Source of the DNA: Streptococcus sanguinis SK1 = NCTC 7863
Lineage (GTDB): Bacteria; Bacillota; Bacilli; Lactobacillales; Streptococcaceae
Assembly (NCBI RefSeq): GCF_000194945.1
Contig: NZ_GL878507.1
Span: forward strand, 883,963-947,962
Length of the DNA: 64,000 bases
Reading direction: 5' to 3'
Part shown: piece by piece, positions 56,949-64,000 of the stretch
Numbering within the stretch: the first letter of the stretch is position 1
How the letters are laid out: each line of letters begins with the position of its first letter
Notes under the pieces: generated by a model
Told to the model about the DNA's origin: nothing
Database searches by the model: none
The model's input: the letters and a program-made list of their open reading frames with translations, nothing else
Position numbers and translations under genes: made by a program

Positions 56949-56984
56949 CAATCATCATGAAAATTCTCTTATTTTCCATATTTT

Positions 56985-59900
56985 TTAACGAAAAATCGTT
57001 TTCATAGTATAATTCTTTAATTCCTCTTGCAGCTGCTCCGATTTCTCCACTCGAAAATGCGGTGCATACATGGTTCGCTTCTCATCTTCATAACGCAGGA
57101 CAACCGGAATATTACCGGGGTATTTCTGCAAAATCTGAGATATTTCCCGATCATGTTCATGGCCCGCAAGCTTTATCCAGAAGCGTTCTGTAGTGGTTTC
57201 TTCGATATCTGACAAGACCAACTGTAATCGTCCATCCCGTTCCTGCACCTTGCCAGTCAAGTAGTAAATCCCCTTCTCCTTAATACGTTCGGCCAACTGA
57301 CGATAGGTATCAGGAAAGAGGGTAACATCCAGTTTTTTCTTCGTATCTGAAACCTGCAAGAAGGCCATATTCTCACCCTTTTTAGTCCGGATAGTCTTGA
57401 TAGTCTGGACTTGAGCTAAAATCTTAGCTCTGCTATTTTCCGTCAGCTCACTAATCCAGCTAAAGGGCTGGTCCGCTTCTTTGGCCAGTTTAACCAAGGG
57501 GTGATCGCTAAGCCCCACACCGATAATGCTCTGTTCCAGCTCAAACTTTTCAGCATCGCTAAAATCCTGAGCCTCTGTCCAAGAATAAGTCGTATCCGCA
57601 AAGAGACTACCTAGCTCATCCGCAAATACAAATAGATTAGGCAGATTGGCTAAAATTTTTTGGCGATTTTTCTCAAAACTGTCAAAGAGCCCCAGCTGGA
57701 TTAGAGGAGTCAGCAGTGGAATCTTATGGTAATTCTGAGGTAGGCGCAGAATAAAGTCTTCTACCCCAGTAAAGGCAGCATTTTGTCGCTCTTCGATAAT
57801 CCAGTATGCCAAATCCCTAGGCAAGCCTTTGATATTTTTCAGACCCAAAAAAATCTTTTTATCCTGAAACTTATCATGGTAGGGAATATTATTGATGCTA
57901 AGGGGTGCTGTTTCAAAGTCAAAACTCAGGGCATCGGTGATATAGTCACTGCTAGAATAATTAAGCATGACATCAAAGAAAACATCTGGATAGTGAGCCT
58001 TGAAGAAAGCCAACTGAAAGGCCAGAGCTGAGTAGGCATAGGCGTGGCTGCGGTTAAAGCCATAACCAGCAAACTTCTCCATAATAGCAAAGACTTCCTT
58101 GGCTTTGGATTCCGAATGCCCTAGCTTGAGAGCACCTGCAACAAAGTCCTCCTGCATGCGATGCATTTCAGCAGCATTTTTCTTACCCATTGCTCTTCGT
58201 AAAATATCGGCTTTCCCCAGACTAAAGCCACCAAAACGCTGGGCTACCTGCATAACCTGCTCTTGGTAGAGCATGATACCATAAGTCGGAGCTAAAATAT
58301 CAGCCAAACTGTCATCAATCAACTCCACCTGCTCCAGTCCATGTTTTCTCTTGACAAAATTGTCAATATAATCACTGGCTCCAGGACGATTGAGAGAGGT
58401 TGTGGCCACTACTTCCTCAAAGCAAACTGGCTGAACCCGATTAAGCAGGCTGATTGCACCTGGCTGCTCAAACTGGAAAATCCCCTTGGTCTGGCCAGCC
58501 GCAAAGAGTTTCAGAGTTTCTGCATCCTCCAAGTCAATCTCAGCAATCTCAATATCTACCTCATATTTTTTCAGGGTTGCTTCTTTCATCCGCTGGACAA
58601 AGGTCAGATTGCGCAAGCCCAGAAAGTCCATCTTGAGAAGACCGTTGCTCTCCACACCGTGGGCATCATATTGGGTGATATACATGTCCTCACCGTATTT
58701 GAGCGGTATCTGGTCTGTCAGGTCATTGTCGCTCATCACAACGCCAGCTGCATGGATAGAAGTCTGACGGGGATGACCTTCGATCTTTTTAGCAATATCA
58801 AAGGCTTTTTGATATTCCAGCTTACTATTGATAATCTGACGAAAGGCCATATTTTTCTCATAAGCAGTGGTCAGACTATCCCCGAAGCGGATTTTCTTGG
58901 TGATATTGGTCAGTTCATACTCTGGCAAACCAAAGCGCTTGAAAACATCGCGAATGGCCTGCTTGGCTCCAAAGGTCGAGTAGGTCACAATCTGAGCTGC
59001 ATGCATACTGCCATAGCGGTCGCGAACATAGCGGATAAACTCTGGCCGGTAAACATCAGGAATATCAATATCAATATCGGGCATGGTATAGCGCTCTAGA
59101 TTTAGAAAGCGCTCAAAGAGCAGGTTGTTCTTGACTGGGTCAATCCCAGTAATCTCCAAAGCATAGGCCACCAGACTGCCGACAGCAGATCCTCTACCCA
59201 TGCCCATATAATAGCCCTGACTGCGACCAAAGCGCAGCAAATCCCAGACGATGAGGAAATAATCATCAAAGCCCATCTGATGAATGACATCCAGCTCCTG
59301 GTCCAGCCGTTCCTGATAAAGTTTACCTGTTAAACCGCGTTTTTTTAAGCCAGCTTCGGAGCGCTCCCGCAACTCTTCCACGGCTGGTCGCTCCCGATTA
59401 AAGCGGGGCAGTTTCAGCTCCCTATTGATATCATAGTGAACATGACGGACTAGCTTCTCAAGATTAGCCAGACTCTCTGGGAAAGTTTCCTTAAAAGCTC
59501 CTGCCAGAGCATCTGGTGCCAGCAAAAACTCATGATTGGGAAGGCTGCCAATCTCCCGCAGGCTGGCATTTTCTCGAATAGCCCGGAGCATCTGCAAGGT
59601 TTCCAAATCCCCCGTGTCAAAATATCGGACGGTATGCAGGGGCAGGGTTGGCCAACCGAACTCCTGCTTAGGCGTTGCTGGAAAGACACCAACATAAAAA
59701 TCCAACCCCAAATCCAGATCTGCTACTCCGTCAAAAGCAGGAACAATCACAGCCAATCCCTTAAAGAGATGCTGGAAATCCTCCCAATTTTTTTGTCCCA
59801 TCATCTTGAGAGTCGAGACTTTCATCAGATTGCGATAGCCCTGACTGTCCAAGGCCAGCAGACGGAGATGAAGCTCCCGCTCTTCCTTAATCAGACTCAG

Positions 59901-60095
59901 CTCCAAGCCTAAAAGCGGCTGCAGTCCCGCAGATTCGGCTTCCTCTAAAAAATGATAGGCTCCATAGAGATTGTCCACATCCATCATGCCCAGATGGCTG
60001 TATCCTAACTCCTTGGCTTTTTGCACATATTTCTTTATCGGGATCAAGCTATCCATAAAACTGTAAACAGTCTTGGTATCAAGTTGTATCACCAC
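56985..60095 (-). CDS. dnaE: DNA polymerase III subunit alpha (DnaE)
   Basis: 1036 aa from GTG 60095. PHP domain (about 1-240), C-family polymerase palm with the acidic PDIDIDIPD near 336-345, fingers with QFEQPGAISLL and GRGSAVGSLVAYAL, tandem HhH region, and a C-terminal OB fold. This is the Gram-positive DnaE primer-extension polymerase that works with PolC, not PolC itself (no internal exonuclease). GTG 60095 has AAGGAG 6 nt upstream and matches the family start (VVIQLDTKTVYSF); frames from 60113 or 60194 lack a good site. Confidence 0.96.
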   Translation of the reverse strand: MVIQLDTKTVYSFMDSLIPIKKYVQKAKELGYSHLGMMDVDNLYGAYHFLEEAESAGLQPLLGLELSLIKEERELHLRLLALDSQGYRNLMKVSTLKMMGQKNWEDFQHLFKGLAVIVPAFDGVADLDLGLDFYVGVFPATPKQEFGWPTLPLHTVRYFDTGDLETLQMLRAIRENASLREIGSLPNHEFLLAPDALAGAFKETFPESLANLEKLVRHVHYDINRELKLPRFNRERPAVEELRERSEAGLKKRGLTGKLYQERLDQELDVIHQMGFDDYFLIVWDLLRFGRSQGYYMGMGRGSAVGSLVAYALEITGIDPVKNNLLFERFLNLERYTMPDIDIDIPDVYRPEFIRYVRDRYGSMHAAQIVTYSTFGAKQAIRDVFKRFGLPEYELTNITKKIRFGDSLTTAYEKNMAFRQIINSKLEYQKAFDIAKKIEGHPRQTSIHAAGVVMSDNDLTDQIPLKYGEDMYITQYDAHGVESNGLLKMDFLGLRNLTFVQRMKEATLKKYEVDIEIAEIDLEDAETLKLFAAGQTKGIFQFEQPGAISLLNRVQPVCFEEVVATTSLNRPGASDYIDNFVKRKHGLEQVELIDDSLADILAPTYGIMLYQEQVMQVAQRFGGFSLGKADILRRAMGKKNAAEMHRMQEDFVAGALKLGHSESKAKEVFAIMEKFAGYGFNRSHAYAYSALAFQLAFFKAHYPDVFFDVMLNYSSSDYITDALSFDFETAPLSINNIPYHDKFQDKKIFLGLKNIKGLPRDLAYWIIEERQNAAFTGVEDFILRLPQNYHKIPLLTPLIQLGLFDSFEKNRQKILANLPNLFVFADELGSLFADTTYSWTEAQDFSDAEKFELEQSIIGVGLSDHPLVKLAKEADQPFSWISELTENSRAKILAQVQTIKTIRTKKGENMAFLQVSDTKKKLDVTLFPDTYRQLAERIKEKGIYYLTGKVQERDGRLQLVLSDIEETTTERFWIKLAGHEHDREISQILQKYPGNIPVVLRYEDEKRTMYAPHFRVEKSEQLQEELKNYTMKTIFR

Positions 60096-60134
60096 ATTTT
60101 TCTCCTTGAACATGCTTTGCTTCTTCTTACAACT

Positions 60135-60140
60135 ATTATA
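60135..60140 (-). promoter_or_regulatory. -10 element of the dnaE promoter
   Basis: TATAAT on the minus strand, giving a leader of about 33 nt to the GTG at 60095. Confidence 0.65.
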
Positions 60141-60213
60141 CCGCAATTCACTGAATGAGGGAAATAGGAGTTTGACTGAACAGAAAGATTCCATTCCCTC
60201 TTTCCGGCTTTCT

Positions 60214-60242
60214 TTGCCATTTTCCTAAGGAAAAGGTATAAT
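60214..60242 (+). promoter_or_regulatory. Promoter of the ABC transporter operon
   Basis: TTGCCA (60214-60219), 17-bp spacer, TATAAT (60237-60242), 34 bases before ATG 60276. Divergent from dnaE. Confidence 0.75.
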
Positions 60243-60275
60243 AATTGTAAATTGAAGAAAATAAAGGAGATATGT

Positions 60276-60983
60276 ATGAATCAGTATCCTCTGGTCTATC
60301 TTGACCATGTCCATAAAAATTATGGCGACGCACCCGCCCTGTATGATGTGAGCTTAAACATCCAACCTGGCAGAATTATCGGACTTCTAGGTCCTAATGG
60401 AAGCGGCAAGACAACTATTATCAAGCTTATCAATGGTCTCTTGCAGCCGACCTCTGGTCATATTTATCTCAAAGGCGTCAAACCTTCTCCTGATACCAAA
60501 AGAATCGTTTCCTATCTGCCAGATACGACTTATCTGAGCGACAGCTCCAAAGTAATCGAAGCTGTAAAATATTTTCAAGATTTTTATGATAATTTTGACA
60601 GCACGAAAGCCATGCAGCTTCTAAAGGATCTTCATATCGATCCTCAAGCACGCATCGGAAGCCTTTCAAAAGGAAATAAAGAAAAAATGCAGCTCATTCT
60701 GGTCATGAGCCGCCATGCGGAACTGTATATCCTAGACGAGCCTATCGGTGGTGTTGATCCGGCTGCTCGCGACTATATCCTGCAAACCATCATTCAAAAC
60801 CGCACACCTCAGTCTTCTGTCATCATTTCCACCCACTTGATCGCAGATATCGAGCCAATCTTGGATGAAGTAATCCTGATTAACCAAGGTCAGATCTTTT
60901 TGCATGAAAATGCTAATCAGCTGCGTCAACAGTACAATCAATCCATTGATAATCTCTTCCGCAGCCAGTTTCGCTTTTATTAG
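60276..60983 (+). CDS. ABC transporter ATP-binding protein (YtrB/BcrA-like)
   Basis: 235 aa from ATG 60276 (AAAGGAG upstream; a longer frame from 60252 begins between promoter and this site). Walker A GPNGSGKTT near 40-48, signature LSKGNKEKMQL (a common variant in this class), Walker B LYILDEPIGGVDP, H-loop ISTHLI. Paired with the permease 14 bases downstream. Such pairs often export peptides or antimicrobials; the substrate is unknown. Confidence 0.92.
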   Translation: MNQYPLVYLDHVHKNYGDAPALYDVSLNIQPGRIIGLLGPNGSGKTTIIKLINGLLQPTSGHIYLKGVKPSPDTKRIVSYLPDTTYLSDSSKVIEAVKYFQDFYDNFDSTKAMQLLKDLHIDPQARIGSLSKGNKEKMQLILVMSRHAELYILDEPIGGVDPAARDYILQTIIQNRTPQSSVIISTHLIADIEPILDEVILINQGQIFLHENANQLRQQYNQSIDNLFRSQFRFY

Positions 60984-60997
60984 GAGGTCTTCATTAT

Positions 60998-61831
60998 ATG
61001 TTTGGAAAACTGTTTAAATACGACTTTAAGTCTAATTACAAATGGTATTGTATCACCTTTGCCATTCTTCTCACTCTATCAGTCTTTATGGGAATCATAG
61101 CTGGCAGCATCCTAAGACCTGAGGCAATGAATCGCTATAGTGAACATCCATTGTCTATTAGTGGTGTTATTATCACTTTCTATCTACTATTTCTCTTGCT
61201 GTTTTCTGCATCTTGCGCAGTCTTTCTATCCAATACCATCATTATTATCCGCCGATTTTATAAAAATGTCTTTGGGAGAGAAGGCTACCTGACTTGGACC
61301 TTGCCGGTCACCCCGCATCAGATTCTTCTGTCCAAGCTTCTTTCCGCATTTGTTTGGACCCTCTTGTGTATGCTGACCATGTTTATTAGTGGTTTAGTCA
61401 TCTTTGGCATTGCTCTTCCCCTTGTAGGCTATTCATTCGATGAGATTTTTAAATTTATAGACGGAATACAAAATTTCTGGCTATGGATTGTCAAATACGG
61501 CTTCCTTAATCTCCTTCAAATCCTTTCTGGTATCCTCTTCTTTTACCTAGCAATCTCAGTCGGACAGCTTTTCAAGAAGAATCGGATTATGATGGCTGTG
61601 CTCTTCGGATTTTTGATTTGGACTGTTCTAGCAGTCTTGTCACTCTTCTTACCTAGTTCTTTTGATTCATATGGACTACTTAGTTTATATGATTACAGTT
61701 ACTCCTCTTCGGACTTTGAACAGATGCTAGATGGCTTCATTATTATCCGAATCGTCTTTGAACTCGTCAAAATTTTCGGTTTCTATTTTACAATCTATGC
61801 CATCGTAAAAAACAAACTAAATCTGCAATAA
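60998..61831 (+). CDS. ABC transporter permease
   Basis: 277 aa with about six TM segments (near 15-37, 60-85, 105-135, 150-185, 195-218, 250-270) and a short cytosolic FGREGYLTWTLPVTPHQIL segment typical of ABC-2-like permeases that pair with YtrB-type ATPases. AGGAGG precedes the ATG by 8-9 nt. It is the second and last gene of the operon. Confidence 0.88.
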   Translation: MFGKLFKYDFKSNYKWYCITFAILLTLSVFMGIIAGSILRPEAMNRYSEHPLSISGVIITFYLLFLLLFSASCAVFLSNTIIIIRRFYKNVFGREGYLTWTLPVTPHQILLSKLLSAFVWTLLCMLTMFISGLVIFGIALPLVGYSFDEIFKFIDGIQNFWLWIVKYGFLNLLQILSGILFFYLAISVGQLFKKNRIMMAVLFGFLIWTVLAVLSLFLPSSFDSYGLLSLYDYSYSSSDFEQMLDGFIIIRIVFELVKIFGFYFTIYAIVKNKLNLQ

Positions 61832-61834
61832 GCA

Positions 61835-61873
61835 AAACAAGGTTGAAACAAAACGTTTCAACCTTGTTTATTT
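61835..61873. terminator. Bidirectional terminator between the ABC permease and lrgB
   Basis: AACAAGGTTGAAA-caaaacg-TTTCAACCTTGTT stem with an A-run and T-run. Confidence 0.92.
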
Positions 61874-62569
61874 TTACTTCAGAATAATCGCTGCCACGAT
61901 GGGGCTGACCAGAACGTACATGAGGCCCGTCACGCCAATCGCAAGTCCTGCCATAGCTCCTGCGACCTGACCGTATTTAAAGGCGGTCCCCGTTCCTACC
62001 GCATGGCCTGTTCCCCCTAAAGCTAGACCAATAGCTACCGGGTCTGTGATTTTTAAGAGCTTAAGAAGCGTTGGTCCTAAGACACTGGTCAGAATGCCCG
62101 TCGCAACCACCACCACTAATGTCACTGTAGCAAGACCTTGCAGCTTGTCTGTGATACCGACAGCCATGGCCGTTGTGACAGATTTCGGAAAAAGAGAAAC
62201 AGCCAGAAAGAAATCCATGCCGAAAAACTTAGCCAGCAGAGCCGTAAAGCTGGTATTGACTACAACCGCCGCAAAGGTCCCAATCAAAATACTGCGCGCA
62301 TGGTGCTTCATCAAATGAAAAGTCTTGTAAAGCGGAATCCCCAAAGCAACCGTAGATGGCACAATTAGGTTGTTTAAATAGGAGCCGCCGACATAGTAAT
62401 CCTTGTAGGAAATACCGGTTAATTTCAAAAAAGCAATAACCAAAACTGCTGCAATCAGCAAAGGAGTTGTCAAGGGATGAGGAAATCTCCGAAAAATCAA
62501 TAGGCCGAACAGATAGGCCAAGATAGACAAGGCAAGGCCAAAGAGAGGGTTGCTCCATAAATCAGACAT
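61874..62569 (-). CDS. lrgB: LrgB (antiholin-like / CidB family)
   Basis: 231 aa from ATG 62569, which overlaps the lrgA stop by 8 nt; AAGGAG lies 9 nt upstream. Polytopic, about seven TMs, with SLFPKSVTTAMAVGI and ALGGTGHAVGTGTAFKYG, the LrgB/YohK hallmarks. Acts with LrgA in membrane permeability, autolysis control and pyruvate uptake in streptococci. Controlled by LytST in characterised species; those genes are not in this window. Confidence 0.95.
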   Translation of the reverse strand: MSDLWSNPLFGLALSILAYLFGLLIFRRFPHPLTTPLLIAAVLVIAFLKLTGISYKDYYVGGSYLNNLIVPSTVALGIPLYKTFHLMKHHARSILIGTFAAVVVNTSFTALLAKFFGMDFFLAVSLFPKSVTTAMAVGITDKLQGLATVTLVVVVATGILTSVLGPTLLKLLKITDPVAIGLALGGTGHAVGTGTAFKYGQVAGAMAGLAIGVTGLMYVLVSPIVAAIILK

Positions 62570-62942
62570 TGCTGGCGTCTCCTTCCTCATAATCTCCTTC
62601 GAAACGAGTCTTAATCAGCTGCACCACAACTGCAATCACGCAGACATTAAGCACAATTGCTCCTAAAACAATCAAAATAATCGGCAGCAGATAAGGTGCA
62701 ATGACCTGAAATTTATCCATGATACCAACTGCTGGAGGCAGAAAAAGAATGGTCATATTTGCCAAAAGAAAATTGCCAACCATGCTGATATGACGCAGGC
62801 GCAGAAGCTTGAACTGCAGAGCCAAAAATAGCAAGACTAAACCAATGATACTGCCCGGAACAGGCAGTTGGAAAACACTTGAAATCCCTTCTCCAACGAG
62901 GGAAATCATAAAAATAATCATCAACTGAACGTATAATTTCAT
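62562..62942 (-). CDS. lrgA: LrgA (holin-like / CidA family)
   Basis: 126 aa, four TMs, with the family segment QLPVPGSIIGLVLLFLAL and NFLLANMTILFLPPAVGIM. First gene of lrgAB. GGAGG lies upstream of the ATG. A charged tail (TRFEGDYEEGD) is present. I see no clear promoter hexamer pair in the short upstream region, which may reflect activator dependence. Confidence 0.95.
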   Translation of the reverse strand: MKLYVQLMIIFMISLVGEGISSVFQLPVPGSIIGLVLLFLALQFKLLRLRHISMVGNFLLANMTILFLPPAVGIMDKFQVIAPYLLPIILIVLGAIVLNVCVIAVVVQLIKTRFEGDYEEGDASNV

Positions 62943-63040
62943 ACCAAACCTCCATCACTTGTATATCCAGTTTACTCCTTTTCAGAAAAATATCAAGGTG
63001 CTTTCAGAAATTAAAACCTTTACATCTAAAATTTGCTTAT

Positions 63041-63075
63041 AAAAATTCCCTCCATTGTCTGCAATAGAGGGTCTT
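63041..63075 (-). terminator. Terminator of the accessory Sec operon
   Basis: CCCTC-tattgcagacaatg-GAGGG stem followed by AATTTTTATA on the minus strand, between asp5 and lrgA. Confidence 0.7.
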
Positions 63076-63115
63076 TCTTATTTAGCAGTCGTCTGAGTAA
63101 CTTCCTAAACAGATG

Positions 63116-63337
63116 CTAGAGGGATTGAATCATAAAGAAAATCATGAGAATAATCAAGGCAAGGCTTGCCAAAAGAACTAGGATTTTCTTTGCGAGATAG
63201 GTTTCCCAGTAGCCTGACTTGCCGATTGATGTATTGGTGTCTCTGTAAAATTGCTGGCTCTCTCTGGGAAGAAGACTAACCAGTAAAATCAAGACAAAGG
63301 TTGCTACAATGGTAAGTGTAATCAATATTGTTTGCAT
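63116..63337 (-). CDS. asp5: Accessory Sec system protein Asp5
   Basis: 73 aa, two TM segments (about 4-23 and 50-70), separated by a polar loop (RESQQFYRDTNTSIGKSGYWETY). SecG-like, as described for Asp5 of S. gordonii. It follows Asp4 with a 1-base gap and ends the accessory Sec cluster that exports the serine-rich adhesin. Confidence 0.88.
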   Translation of the reverse strand: MQTILITLTIVATFVLILLVSLLPRESQQFYRDTNTSIGKSGYWETYLAKKILVLLASLALIILMIFFMIQSL

Positions 63338-63338
63338 T

Positions 63339-63521
63339 TTATTTCCTCAAGGCTCCAATCAATGTAAAAATCAAGCCAATCAAGATCATCAAGCCCAAGG
63401 CGATGACAAAGGTCTTGTTGAGATTTTCTCCCAAGCTAGCCTTTTCTTTCTTGGGCTTGCCATGCTTAAGCTCATCTAACCGTCCCTCAATATCCTTATG
63501 AAATAAATCTTTTTTAGCCAT
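63339..63521 (-). CDS. asp4: Accessory Sec system protein Asp4
   Basis: 60 aa. Basic, charged N-terminal half (LFHKDIEGRLDELKHGKPKKEK) and a single C-terminal TM (about 34-57). SecE-like, matching Asp4 of S. gordonii/S. sanguinis. It overlaps the GtfB-like stop by 8 nt, so it is translated with it. Confidence 0.9.
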   Translation of the reverse strand: MAKKDLFHKDIEGRLDELKHGKPKKEKASLGENLNKTFVIALGLMILIGLIFTLIGALRK

Positions 63522-64000
63522 GCTGACCTCCTAACAAACTTTGGAGAGTCTCCTGATAAAGAATGACGGGTACATCGTTGGCATGCCGGCCTTGAGCTTG
63601 CAAGGCTGATCGCATCTGCTCAACACCAGATAAGGCTTCTTCCAGAGTCGACGCCAGTTGATCTGGCTGGCTGCTGTCGAAAATATGCTGCTGGGCAATG
63701 TAGTGCCTGTCATGCAGGGTCTGCTCAAAGCCAAGGATCAAGAGATTATTCTCAAAAGCCTTACGTACTGCCTGCAGGACCTGACCGCCGTGATTGATAT
63801 CCAGATAAATGTCCGATTCCAAGTAGAGCTGCTCGATCTGCTTGAGACTGGCATTTTGATAAAGGACAACATTCTTATAGGACAGCATAGATAAGAGTTT
63901 AGGTGACATTTCCGTGAGGGCAGCAATGCGAAAGACTAGCTGCGGCAGGGACTGAACCAAGGTCTCTAAGCCTTCAATCTGATCCGAATGGGTCAGGATT
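63514..64000 (-). CDS. gtfB: Accessory Sec glycosyltransferase GtfB (Gtf2), C-terminal part
   Basis: Open frame to the window edge, at least 161 residues of the C-terminus (from ILTHSDQIEGLETLV, through KNVVLYQNASLKQIEQLYLESDIYLDINHGGQ, to LLGGQHG). This GT-B-like ending, followed directly by asp4 and asp5, fits the chaperone-like subunit GtfB that works with GtfA to O-glycosylate the serine-rich repeat adhesin. The start lies outside the window. Confidence 0.88.
   Translation of the reverse strand, partial: ILTHSDQIEGLETLVQSLPQLVFRIAALTEMSPKLLSMLSYKNVVLYQNASLKQIEQLYLESDIYLDINHGGQVLQAVRKAFENNLLILGFEQTLHDRHYIAQQHIFDSSQPDQLASTLEEALSGVEQMRSALQAQGRHANDVPVILYQETLQSLLGGQHG

Overview
The window is a chromosomal segment of a low-GC Gram-positive coccus, almost certainly a viridans Streptococcus of the sanguinis/gordonii group. 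The main pointers are the accessory Sec genes asp4 and asp5 beside a GtfB-like glycosyltransferase end, the gene order yeiH-rodA-DJ-1 / HAD-gyrB-ezrA, tandem MurM/MurN-type genes, and a GH25-Bsp-CHAP wall hydrolase. Species assignment is inference from gene content and order; no alignment was run. Most genes lie on the minus strand. I see no rRNA, tRNA, prophage, intact insertion sequence or CRISPR array.

Layout. 1-2062: the start of a TPR protein and an AI-2E-family permease. 2232-7737: a six-gene minus-strand operon (lipoprotein, membrane-fusion protein, ABC ATPase, MacB-like permease, response regulator, sensor kinase), with an 11-bp tandem repeat just upstream of its promoter. 7980-15065: lactonase, a 63-aa protein, MgtE, a decayed HAD gene, enolase, a YueI-like protein, an NTF2-like protein, glycerate kinase and SerB. 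15217-25178: EzrA, GyrB, a HAD phosphatase, a DJ-1 protein, RodA, YeiH and DinG. 25314-33465: an MBL hydrolase, FtsX-FtsE-RF2 (with the programmed frameshift), a metallophosphoesterase, and a P-type Mn2+/Ca2+ exporter behind a yybP-ykoY-type riboswitch. 33581-38157: an HD phosphohydrolase, a Cof-type HAD and two MurM/MurN-type ligases in one operon. 38190-46998: the wall hydrolase, TpiA, RmlD, a frameshifted GtrII-like membrane glycosyltransferase and its GT2 partner. 47160-54145: a sulfhydrylase, NUDIX, PcrA, an MntE-like Mn2+ exporter, a duplicated-domain lipoprotein and a signal peptidase-like protein that lacks the catalytic dyad. 54328-64000: Pyk, PfkA, DnaE, an ABC transporter, LrgAB, and the end of the accessory Sec locus.

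How the genes fit together. Several groups concern the cell envelope: RodA, EzrA, FtsEX, MurM/MurN-type ligases, a wall hydrolase, rhamnose-glycan precursor and side-chain enzymes, and the adhesin-export accessory Sec system. Glycolysis is represented by eno, tpiA, pfkA and pyk. Metal homeostasis is represented by MgtE, the riboswitch-controlled P-type ATPase and an MntE homologue.

The observations most worth a second look are five genes whose ATG lies 6-9 nt after an extended -10 box with no Shine-Dalgarno (apparently leaderless), the dyad-less signal peptidase, a one-base frameshift in an A6 tract of the GtrII-like gene, the tandem repeat upstream of the ABC/two-component operon, and a long hairpin built from IS3-like ends.
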